From NCBI GenBank assembly GCA_034926415.1, contig JAYFRC010000057.1, positions 1 through 18,058 of the forward strand: a stretch of 18,058 bases of DNA, given 5' to 3'. The notes below the pieces were generated by a model. That model was given only the letters and a program-made list of their open reading frames with translations. It ran no database searches and was not told the DNA's origin. How positions within the stretch are numbered: the first letter of the stretch is position 1; each line of letters starts with the position of its first letter. The position numbers and the translations under genes are program-made. This document shows positions 7,383-13,806 of this stretch, one piece after another. This stretch comes from JAYFRC01 sp034926415. Its GTDB lineage: Bacteria; Bacillota; Clostridia; Oscillospirales; Oscillospiraceae.

Positions 7383-7922
7383 ATGGAACTTAAAGGCTCA
7401 AAGACAGAGAAAAACCTGCTCGCCGCTTTCGCCGGTGAATCTCAGGCTCATACCAAGTATCAGTATTACGCTTCCAAGGCCAAGAAGGACGGCTATGTCC
7501 AGATCGGAGATCTGTTTGAGGAGACTTCGCGCAACGAAAAAGAGCACGCAAAGATTTGGTTCAAGCTGCTTCACGGCGACGAGATTCCCGATACCTCCAA
7601 GAACCTGACCGATGCTGCCGCAGGCGAGTACTACGAGTGGACCGATATGTACGTCGGCTTCGCAAAGGATGCCAAGGCCGAGGGCTTTGACCACATAGCC
7701 TTCCTCTTTGAGATGGTTGCCAAGATCGAGAAGACCCACGAGGAGAGATACAAAAAGCTTCTTTCCAACATCGAGACCGGCGTTGTGTTCTCAAAGGACG
7801 GAGACGCTATCTGGCAGTGCTCCAACTGCGGCCACATCGTGGTTGGCAAGACTGCTCCGGAGATCTGCCCCGTCTGCTCTCATCCCCAGTCCTATTTCCA
7901 GCTGAGAGCCGAGAATTATTGA
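7383..7922 (+). CDS. rbr: Rubrerythrin (peroxide reductase)
   Basis: Non-haem diiron protein that reduces hydrogen peroxide to water using electrons from rubredoxin or similar donors; a main cytosolic peroxide defence of anaerobes. The 179 residues comprise a ferritin-like four-helix domain with the expected iron ligands E19 (AGESQAH), E52 and H55 (RNEKEHAK), E82, E85, E116 and H119 (KIEKTHEERY). A C-terminal rubredoxin domain follows with C146-x2-C149 and C162-x2-C165. The strong Shine-Dalgarno AAGGAG sits 8-9 nt before the ATG. Codon choice differs from neighbours: Ile is ATC six times, ATT twice and ATA once, consistent with high expression. It is the last gene of the perR-rbr unit and is followed by a strong terminator. 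Confidence 0.97.
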   Translation: MELKGSKTEKNLLAAFAGESQAHTKYQYYASKAKKDGYVQIGDLFEETSRNEKEHAKIWFKLLHGDEIPDTSKNLTDAAAGEYYEWTDMYVGFAKDAKAEGFDHIAFLFEMVAKIEKTHEERYKKLLSNIETGVVFSKDGDAIWQCSNCGHIVVGKTAPEICPVCSHPQSYFQLRAENY

Positions 7923-7950
7923 TTCTGGAATTCATGTCAATAATTTTATA

Positions 7951-7996
7951 ACGACAGTACCCGCGCGGGAGTTTTTCCCGCGCGGGTTTTTGTCGT
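7951..7996 (+). terminator. Intrinsic terminator after rubrerythrin
   Basis: A perfect 12-bp GC-rich stem (ACCCGCGCGGGA at 7959-7970 with TCCCGCGCGGGT at 7976-7987) has a GTTTT loop and is followed by TTTT. An outer arm, ACGACA (7951-7956) with TGTCGT (7991-7996), can extend it. Confidence 0.93.
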
Positions 7997-8042
7997 GTTT
8001 CAAAATAAAACCGCATTTTTTTACATTTTTTTCAAATTACTG

Positions 8043-8075
8043 TTTTAATCCCTTAAATCATATGATATAATATCA
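8043..8075 (+). promoter_or_regulatory. Candidate distal degV promoter with overlapping palindrome
   Basis: An extended -10, TGATATAAT (8063-8071), carries a perfect TATAAT, while the -35 position 17 nt upstream is weak (TTTTAA, 8043-8048). The -10 lies inside a perfect 6-1-6 inverted repeat, TGATATAATATCA (8063-8075), a possible operator. A transcript from here would have a leader of about 140 nt. Confidence 0.5.
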
Positions 8076-8108
8076 AAAACCACAATTTTTAAGATTTCAT
8101 AACGATAC

Positions 8109-8155
8109 TCCGGTACCTTCAGAATTCCGCTGCTCGGCAGGTTTTAACGACCGGA
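8109..8155 (+). other. Possible structured leader upstream of degV
   Basis: Nested complementary segments occur in order: TCCGGT (8109-8114) with ACCGGA (8150-8155), ACCT (8115-8118) with AGGT (8139-8142), and CCG (8127-8129) with CGG (8135-8137). They would make one irregular hairpin with a 7-nt bulge. I recognise no known riboswitch class, and there is no U tract, so it is not a terminator. Confidence 0.25.
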
Positions 8156-8164
8156 CATATTTTC

Positions 8165-8194
8165 TTGTATTTTATTATCATGATAATATATAAT
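8165..8194 (+). promoter_or_regulatory. Candidate proximal degV promoter
   Basis: TTGTAT (8165-8170) and TATAAT (8189-8194) are separated by 18 nt. The spacer contains a perfect 16-bp palindrome. The resulting leader would be only about 18 nt, which just fits the Shine-Dalgarno at 8205-8211. Which of the two candidate promoters is used cannot be told from sequence. Confidence 0.4.
8173..8188. repeat. Perfect 16-bp palindrome, candidate operator
   Basis: TATTATCATGATAATA equals its own reverse complement and fills most of the spacer of the proximal degV promoter. Its half-sites (ATTATCA, TGATAAT) are those of the Fur box, but in the opposite order (arms facing outward), so a Fur site is not established. 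Confidence 0.5.
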
Positions 8195-8218
8195 ATGGAT
8201 GTTTAGGGGGGCTTGCTT

Positions 8219-9097
8219 ATGCAAAGCACAATATGCCAGATAATTGATTCTTCAGGCAGCCTGCCGCGTGAAATCATCGTTCAGCGCGGAATATGCGAGG
8301 TGCCGTTTTACTACAGATTCAGCAGCCCGGACTACTTCCGCGAGAATGTGGACAGCAGCACCAACTCCTTCTATCAGCATCTAAAGGAAGCGCCCGATGA
8401 TCTGCCTCATACGTCTGCGCCAAATATTTACGATTGGGTCAACGTGCTCGAGGATAAATACAGGCAGGGCGCCAGAGATTTTGTCATTACCACGATATCC
8501 TCTAAATTATCTGCAAGCTACCAGACGGCTTCTTCCGCAAAACAGATGTTTGAGGATAAGCACAGCGATGTGCGGCTTGCCGTTGTAAACTCCAACACCT
8601 GCGCCTGCGGACAGGCCGCGTTCGAGCTTGCAATATCTGCCATGATCGGAGCGGAACGCTCCTTTGAAAGCATCGTCTCTGCCATTGATACTATGAAGAG
8701 CAAGACCACATCGCTCTTCGCTGTGCATAACCTGAAATATATGAGAGCCGGTGGCCGCATCGGCGGAGCCACCGCTTTTATCGGTGGACTCATCAACGTC
8801 AAGCCGGTGTGCGAATTTGTCGACGGCGTAGTGCGTCCGCTCAAGGCCGTGCCCGGACGCAGGAATTCGCTCAGGGTTATGACCGACATCGCCCTTTCGA
8901 GAATGCCGGATATAAGCAAATACATTATAAGCATCCAGAACGCAATGTATCCCGAGGACGCGGACTATATTGAAGCTCGTCTGCGCCAGCACGGACAGAA
9001 CACGGAGATTTACCACAGCGACCTTGGAATCGTTGTCGGTGCGCACTCCGGCCCCGGAGCCATCGGAATCGGCTTTGTGCCGAATCCTATGCTGTGA
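8219..9097 (+). CDS. DegV/FakB family fatty-acid-binding protein
   Basis: 292 residues of the DegV family, whose studied members (FakB) bind a fatty acid and present it to the kinase FakA for phosphorylation before use in phospholipid synthesis. Family motifs appear in order: IIDSSGSLP (8-16), HTSAPNIYDW (64-73), ITTISSKLSASYQTA (90-104), VVNSNTCACGQ (122-132), the signature LKYMRAGGRIGGATAFIGGLINVKPV (172-197) and AHSGPGAIGIGF (275-286, with the conserved His). The middle motif is unusual: relatives generally have VIDS with a small-residue S-x-G, while here it is VNS with Cys128 and Cys130. The ATG at 8219 follows AGGGGGG by 7 nt and is preferred to the in-frame TTG at 8213, which is too close. 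It is monocistronic, between two terminators. The bound ligand cannot be deduced; no fakA (DAK2 domain) gene is in the window. Confidence 0.9.
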   Translation: MQSTICQIIDSSGSLPREIIVQRGICEVPFYYRFSSPDYFRENVDSSTNSFYQHLKEAPDDLPHTSAPNIYDWVNVLEDKYRQGARDFVITTISSKLSASYQTASSAKQMFEDKHSDVRLAVVNSNTCACGQAAFELAISAMIGAERSFESIVSAIDTMKSKTTSLFAVHNLKYMRAGGRIGGATAFIGGLINVKPVCEFVDGVVRPLKAVPGRRNSLRVMTDIALSRMPDISKYIISIQNAMYPEDADYIEARLRQHGQNTEIYHSDLGIVVGAHSGPGAIGIGFVPNPML

Positions 9098-9106
9098 TTG
9101 AAAAAC

Positions 9107-9145
9107 AAAAAAGCCGGTAAGCGCGACAGCGTTTACCGGCTTTTT
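9107..9145. terminator. Bidirectional terminator between convergent degV and aminopeptidase genes
   Basis: GCCGGTAAGCGC (9113-9124) pairs with GCGTTTACCGGC (9129-9140) with one G-T wobble and a GACA loop. An A run lies on the left and TTTTT on the right, so both strands carry a U tract. It starts 10 nt after the degV stop and ends 10 nt before the aminopeptidase stop. Confidence 0.92.
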
Positions 9146-9154
9146 ATTGTATGT

Positions 9155-10552
9155 TTATTTTGCGTCAAACAATGCTTTGACGCCCTTGTAAGTCATGTAG
9201 CAGTCTATCTTCGCCACCGTCTCGAACGGTGCGTGCATCGCGAGCACTGGAACACCGGCGTCGAGCGTGTCGATATTCCTGTTCGCCATGTACATGGCGA
9301 CTGTTCCGCCCCCGCCGTAGTCCACCCTGCCCATCTCCGACATCTGCCAGAGCACTCCGTTGTCGTCAAACAGCTCCCGCACATACGCCACGACCTCCGC
9401 CGACGCATCCGACGCGCCGCTCTTTCCTCGCGCACCAGTATACTTGCAAAGCCCAACGCCGTAATTCAGCCTCGCGCTGTTGCGCTTTTCGTAAGCCTCG
9501 GCGAAGTTCGGGTCGAATGCCGCCGTCACGTCCGCCGACAGACAGAACGATTTTTCAAAGCACTCACGCACGCCGATGTCCTGTGCAGCGCAGATATCGG
9601 CCATGAATGTCTCGAACGCGTGAGACTGCATTCCGCTGACACCCTCGGAGCCTATCTCCTCTTTGTCGACAAGCGCGCAGACCGCCGTTCTCTTCGGCTT
9701 TTTTATGTCGAGCACCGCCTTGAGCGAGGCGTAGGCGCAGACGCGGTCGTCATGCCCGTAAGCGCCTATCATGCTGTGGTCGAGCCCGATGTCAACGGGC
9801 TTGTACGCCGGTACGGCGCAAAGCTCCGCTGAGATGAAGTCCTCCTCGGTAAAGCCGTACTTGTCATAAAGCAGCGACATGACCATGAGCTTGACCCTGT
9901 TCTTTTTATCGTTGTCAAGGCGCATCGGCTCACTGCCGGCGAGGAGGTTCAGCGTCTCGGCAGATATGGCTTCTCCGAGCGGCTTCTTGCTCTGCTCAGC
10001 GCCAAGATGCGGAAGCAGGTCCTCTATGACGAGCAGCGGATCGCCCTCGTCCGCGCCGAGGCGCACCGTGACGCTTTTGCCGCCTTTGAGCACCACAACG
10101 CCGTGAAGCTCCATCGGCACCGCCAGCCACTGATACTTGCGGATACCGCCGTAATAATGAGTTTTGAGATATGCGAGCTCGCTGTCCTCATAGAGCGGCA
10201 AGGGCTTTAGATCAAGGCGCGGCGAGTCGATGTGCGCCGCCGCGATATGCGCCCCCCCGTCAAGCGTTTCCGTTCCCAGCACCGCCAGGAATACGGCCTT
10301 GCCGCGGTTCACACGGTAAATCTTATCGCCGGAGCTCAGCGCGTCGCCTCGATTATATTCGCGGAAACCCGCGGCTTTTGCAAGAGCCACGGCTTCCTCC
10401 GCACACTCGCGTTCGGTCTTCCCTTTCCCGAGGAAATCCTTGTAGTGCTCGCAGTATTCCGAACAGGCTTCCAGTTCTTTCCCGCTCATCTTGTCAAATC
10501 CGTTTTTAGCTACGCAAAGCAGTTTTTCTTTCAGCTCTTTTATGTCGCTCAT
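9155..10552 (-). CDS. M18 family zinc aminopeptidase
   Basis: Cytosolic dinuclear-metal exopeptidase that removes N-terminal residues from peptides, probably serving peptide recycling. The 465-residue length fits the bacterial M18 group. Metal and catalytic residues are visible: H107 in AAAHIDSPR, D268 in GHDDR, the E298-E299 pair in VDKEEIGSEG, D341 in LSADVTAAFDPN and H440 in LAMHAPFE. The spread of motifs and the internal insertion domain (roughly 115-250) are M18-like, unlike the shorter M42 enzymes. The start overlaps the coaE stop by 4 nt (ATGA), and GAGGAGG lies 7 nt upstream, within coaE. It is the last gene of the ddl-to-aminopeptidase run and ends just before the shared terminator. 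Substrate preference (acidic or other residues) cannot be read from sequence, so no symbol is given. Confidence 0.95.
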   Translation of the reverse strand: MSDIKELKEKLLCVAKNGFDKMSGKELEACSEYCEHYKDFLGKGKTERECAEEAVALAKAAGFREYNRGDALSSGDKIYRVNRGKAVFLAVLGTETLDGGAHIAAAHIDSPRLDLKPLPLYEDSELAYLKTHYYGGIRKYQWLAVPMELHGVVVLKGGKSVTVRLGADEGDPLLVIEDLLPHLGAEQSKKPLGEAISAETLNLLAGSEPMRLDNDKKNRVKLMVMSLLYDKYGFTEEDFISAELCAVPAYKPVDIGLDHSMIGAYGHDDRVCAYASLKAVLDIKKPKRTAVCALVDKEEIGSEGVSGMQSHAFETFMADICAAQDIGVRECFEKSFCLSADVTAAFDPNFAEAYEKRNSARLNYGVGLCKYTGARGKSGASDASAEVVAYVRELFDDNGVLWQMSEMGRVDYGGGGTVAMYMANRNIDTLDAGVPVLAMHAPFETVAKIDCYMTYKGVKALFDAK

Positions 10553-11172
10553 TTCGTTTCCTCCTCGGTTTTGGAAATTATTCCCATTATCACGGGCGTG
10601 ATGGCGTTTTCAAATTCTTCGCGGCTCTCACTGTCGTTCTCGATTATTATCTCACAGTTGTCGCGGTAGAATTTTTCGCCCTCCTGCGATCGTATGCGTT
10701 TCAGCGCCGTCTCCATGTCTATTCCGTCGCGTGCCATGACGCGTCCGGCCCGCACGTCTTCAGGCGCGACGACGCCTATCATCTTATTGCAGGTGAACAT
10801 CCCGTAGCGGCGGGCGTATATCATAGTAGCCCCGTCTATCGCAGCGACAGCCTCACCCTCCGTGCGCCATTTATCAATGCGCCCGTCCACGTTTTTCTGA
10901 AATCTTTTGAAGGTTATCGAATCGAGCAGCTTTAATTTTTCAGTGTCACCGAAAACCTTTTTCCCAAGCGCATTCCTGTCAAGTGTTCCGTCAGGGGCGC
11001 ACACGTCGTCTCCGAAAGCGGCTTTTATTTCTTCGCACAGTCCCTCGTCGGAGCGCAGCATTTCGGCGTACAGCGCGTCGCAGTCGATGGTCTTTGCGCC
11101 GAGCTTTCCAAAAACATTGAGTACGCTCGTCTTGCCGGAGCCCGAGCCTCCGGTTATCCCGAATACTAACAT
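10549..11172 (-). CDS. coaE: Dephospho-CoA kinase
   Basis: Last step of coenzyme A synthesis: ATP-dependent phosphorylation of the ribose 3'-OH of dephospho-CoA. The 207 residues start MLVFGITGGSGSGKTSV, with the P-loop GGSGSGKT at 8-15. The DCDALYAEM motif (30-38, binding the acceptor substrate) and a lid region with VAPEDVRAGRVMARDG and RIRSQEG follow. The middle is divergent: the usual PLLFE segment reads as IDGATMIYARRYG here, so the family call rests on the P-loop, DCD and lid motifs. The start is an ATG 3 nt past the sua5 stop, with GGAG 9 nt before it. The ATGA overlap with the aminopeptidase suggests coupled translation. Other P-loop kinases (uridine kinase, cytidylate kinase) fit the motifs less well. 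Confidence 0.9.
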   Translation of the reverse strand: MLVFGITGGSGSGKTSVLNVFGKLGAKTIDCDALYAEMLRSDEGLCEEIKAAFGDDVCAPDGTLDRNALGKKVFGDTEKLKLLDSITFKRFQKNVDGRIDKWRTEGEAVAAIDGATMIYARRYGMFTCNKMIGVVAPEDVRAGRVMARDGIDMETALKRIRSQEGEKFYRDNCEIIIENDSESREEFENAITPVIMGIISKTEEETK

Positions 11173-11175
11173 AAA

Positions 11176-12213
11176 TCAGATCTCCAAATCTATTATATGA
11201 AATCCCGCGGCTTTTTTAAGCCGGTTCGCCGTGGCAAAACCGATGCCGGTCTCGTCTGGACACTGGGCAAATATCTCCGTCACGTCCTTTGAATCGAACG
11301 AGCGAAGCGCGTCGAACACTCGCCGCGCCTGAGTTTCCTTATCGTCGGAGCGGCCTATGCTCTCGACTGCGTGTCCCGGAAACATATCCGCGAACTCCTC
11401 AAAACAGATGATTCCAGTGTTTTTTCCGAGACGGTCTTTTATGTATTCAGCCGTCTTTTCCGGCTCGCCGCGCACGACCGTCACCGGCGCCTTGGGCGCG
11501 TAGTGTCTGTACTTCATCCCGGGAGCTTTCGGCTTTTCTCCATACTTCAAAAAGCCTGTCACGGCCTTGTCGATTGTAATTGCTCCAAGCGCCTGACGGA
11601 GCTTTTCCGGCGATATGCCGCCCGGACGCAGAAGCTGCGGCGGAGTGACGGTCATATCTATTATCGTCGACTCGACGCCGACGCTGCATTGCCCGCCGTC
11701 TACGGCGCCCTCTATTTTTCCCTCCATATCCTCGAGCACGTCCGCGATGCAGGTGCAGCTCGGTCTGCCCGATATGTTGGCCGACGGCGCGGCTATCGGG
11801 ACTCCCGCGCGTTCTATTATCGCGCGCGTCACGGCGCTTCTCGGGCAGCGCATTCCCACCGTGTCGAGCCCAGCCGTCGTCTCATCAGGGACGACGCTTT
11901 TTCTTTTGAGCACCATCGTCAGCGGCCCCGGCCAGAATCTTTCGGCAAGCATATACGCCTCTGGCGGTATGTCGCGGCAAAAGCTCGGAAGCCAGTCTTT
12001 TGACGGAACGTGCAGTATAAGCGGATTGTCCTGCGGGCGGCCCTTCGCTTCAAAAATGCGCCGCACGGCGACCGGGTCCAGTCCATCCGCTCCGAGGCCG
12101 TATACAGTCTCAGTCGGTATGGCGAGCAGCCCTCCGCACTTTATTATCTCAGCCGCGGCTGAAATTTGTTTTTCATCGTCGGCAGAATCTATTTTGAACA
12201 CTTCGGTTTTCAA
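11176..12213 (-). CDS. Threonylcarbamoyl-AMP synthase, Sua5 type
   Basis: Makes threonylcarbamoyl-AMP from threonine, bicarbonate and ATP, the first step of t6A modification at position 37 of ANN-decoding tRNAs. The 345 residues comprise a YrdC-like catalytic domain (1-205) and a Sua5-specific C-terminal domain (about 240-345), so this is the long Sua5 form rather than short TsaC. Seen: PTETVYGLGADG (33-44), KGRPQDNPLILHV (57-69), PSANISGRPS (143-152), VGVESTIID (178-186) and the interdomain linker APGMKYRHYAP (230-240), which is characteristic of Sua5. The start is TTG, with GAGG 7 nt before it and no better ATG. Only two bases separate it from the prfA stop. The rest of the t6A system (TsaB, D, E) is not in the window. 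Confidence 0.94.
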   Translation of the reverse strand: MKTEVFKIDSADDEKQISAAAEIIKCGGLLAIPTETVYGLGADGLDPVAVRRIFEAKGRPQDNPLILHVPSKDWLPSFCRDIPPEAYMLAERFWPGPLTMVLKRKSVVPDETTAGLDTVGMRCPRSAVTRAIIERAGVPIAAPSANISGRPSCTCIADVLEDMEGKIEGAVDGGQCSVGVESTIIDMTVTPPQLLRPGGISPEKLRQALGAITIDKAVTGFLKYGEKPKAPGMKYRHYAPKAPVTVVRGEPEKTAEYIKDRLGKNTGIICFEEFADMFPGHAVESIGRSDDKETQARRVFDALRSFDSKDVTEIFAQCPDETGIGFATANRLKKAAGFHIIDLEI

Positions 12214-12215
12214 TA

Positions 12216-13280
12216 TTATCCCTCTTCAGTTAAGCGCAATTTTTCCGCCTGATCCGCTGTGACCAGCGCGTCTATTATCTCGTCCAACTCACCGTTCATT
12301 ATCGAGTCTATCTTGTATAACGTGAGCCCTATGCGATGATCGGTGACGCGTCCCTGCGGGAAATTGTAGGTGCGTATGCGCTCGCTCCGGTCTCCGCTTC
12401 CCACCTGGCTCCGGCGCTCCGCCGCGATAGCGCTGCGCTGTTTTTCCGTCTCCAAATCGTAGAGCTTGGAGCACAGTATTTTCATCGCCCTATCCTTGTT
12501 CTTGTACTGGCTGCGCTCGTCCTGGCACTCTACCACTAGGCCGGTCGGAAGGTGCGTTATGCGTATGGCGGACTCTGTCTTGTTGACATGCTGCCCTCCG
12601 GCGCCCGAGGAGCGGTAAGTATCTATCTGGAGGTCTTTCGGGTCTATGTGAAGCTCAACGTCGTCGGCCTCGGGAAGCACGGCTACGGTGACGGCCGAGG
12701 TCTGTATCCTGCCCTGTGACTCGGTCTCCGGCACCCGCTGAACGCGGTGCACTCCGCTTTCAAACTTAAGGCGTGAAAACGCACCCGTGCCTTCGATGAG
12801 AAAGCTCGTCTCCCTGAATCCCCCAAGCTCCGTGGGATTTGAGTTGACCGTCTCGCACTTCCAGCCCTTTCTCTGCGCGTACATGGTGTACATACGAAGA
12901 AGCGAAGCGGCGAAAAGCGCCGCTTCCTCTCCGCCTGTTCCCGCGCGTATCTCCATCACAACTCCGCGCGAATCGTTGGGGTCGCTCGGAAGAAGCAGCA
13001 GCTTCATCCTCTCGCGGAGGATTTCCATTTTTTCCCTGCACTCCGCGATTTCTTTTTCAGCCGCCGCGCGAAATCCGGGTTCGGCCTTGAGTTCCTCAGC
13101 CGCGGCGATATCCGCCTCGCATCTCTCCCATTCCCGATAGGCCTCTGCCAGAGGCGCGAGCTCCTTTTGCTCGAGACTGAGCTTTTTAAGCATCTCAACA
13201 TTGCCGTAGACCGACGGATCGGCGAGCTGCTGCTCGATCTCTCCGTAACGCTGCTCAAGCTGCTTGATTTTCTCTATCAC
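12216..13280 (-). CDS. prfA: Peptide chain release factor 1
   Basis: Recognises UAA and UAG stop codons in the ribosomal A site and triggers release of the finished protein. The 354 residues include the codon-reading tripeptide P-E-T (184-186), the PxT type of RF1 rather than the SPF of RF2. The GGQ catalytic motif is at 228-230 in SSGAGGQHVNKTESAIRITH. The start is GTG with GGGGAG 5 nt upstream, and gives a normal length. The stop is two bases before sua5. The usual partner prmC (methyltransferase that modifies the GGQ glutamine) normally lies right after prfA in many bacteria but is missing here. Upstream is a flavodoxin-like gene at 34 nt. Confidence 0.97.
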   Translation of the reverse strand: MIEKIKQLEQRYGEIEQQLADPSVYGNVEMLKKLSLEQKELAPLAEAYREWERCEADIAAAEELKAEPGFRAAAEKEIAECREKMEILRERMKLLLLPSDPNDSRGVVMEIRAGTGGEEAALFAASLLRMYTMYAQRKGWKCETVNSNPTELGGFRETSFLIEGTGAFSRLKFESGVHRVQRVPETESQGRIQTSAVTVAVLPEADDVELHIDPKDLQIDTYRSSGAGGQHVNKTESAIRITHLPTGLVVECQDERSQYKNKDRAMKILCSKLYDLETEKQRSAIAAERRSQVGSGDRSERIRTYNFPQGRVTDHRIGLTLYKIDSIMNGELDEIIDALVTADQAEKLRLTEEG

Positions 13281-13314
13281 CGCTTCTCCCCTCCTCTCCG
13301 CGCGCTTTGCTACC

Positions 13315-13806
13315 TCATTTTGTTCCGGTCAATTTACCCGCGAAACCGTAGAGCTTCACAAGGTAATCCGTGCTTCCATACCGAATTGAAACGGCATATT
13401 TATGCGGTTCCGCGGTGTATTTATCCATCTGTTCAAAAACCTGAGCGTAATCGTTTTTCTCGCTTGCGCGGGTGATAAGATATGCCGGAGCTTTAAGTTC
13501 GCTGCCGTGGAGTTTCAGAAAGCTCCTGACAGGGCTCGCGCAGCGTCCGGCCCAGACTGGCGCCGCCACTATGACGACGTCGTAGTGTTCTATTCCGTTC
13601 GGCATATCGACCGTCACCGGACTCGTCCTGTTGCTCATTGCATCCATTCCTGAGCGCAGCATGCCCAGCGCTCCCTTTCGGTTTTTCGGATGCTTTTCCT
13701 TTATTTCGGCTATATCGAATTCCTCCGTCTTCATCACCTCGGCAAGCTTCTCAGCAGCCTTTTTCGTCTTTCCCGTAAGCGAATAACATACGCAAAGAAT
13801 TTTCAT
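13315..13806 (-). CDS. Flavodoxin-like protein
   Basis: Small FMN-binding electron-transfer type protein, 163 residues. The N-terminal strand and phosphate loop MKILCVCYSLTGKTKKAAEK (1-20) hold the YSxTGxT pattern that grips FMN phosphate. The second loop VAAPVWAGRCASPVRSFL (about 80-97) is the typical Trp-containing loop stacking on the isoalloxazine ring. The remainder follows the alternating beta-alpha plan. No NAD(P)H site or catalytic domain is visible, so it may be an electron carrier or a quinone-reductase-like flavoprotein. The ATG overlaps the preceding ABC-F stop by 4 nt (ATGA), with AAGGAG 7 nt upstream. Its electron partner is unknown. No function is assigned beyond family. Confidence 0.85.
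   Translation of the reverse strand: MKILCVCYSLTGKTKKAAEKLAEVMKTEEFDIAEIKEKHPKNRKGALGMLRSGMDAMSNRTSPVTVDMPNGIEHYDVVIVAAPVWAGRCASPVRSFLKLHGSELKAPAYLITRASEKNDYAQVFEQMDKYTAEPHKYAVSIRYGSTDYLVKLYGFAGKLTGTK

Noticed and set aside
8173..8188. Fur box identity for the 16-bp palindrome
   Set aside because: The half-sites are in the reverse order to the Fur consensus, so it is listed as an unassigned palindrome only.
8195..8206. Three-codon ATG-GAT-GTT-TAG mini frame before degV
   Set aside because: No ribosome-binding site and not of attenuator form; likely chance.
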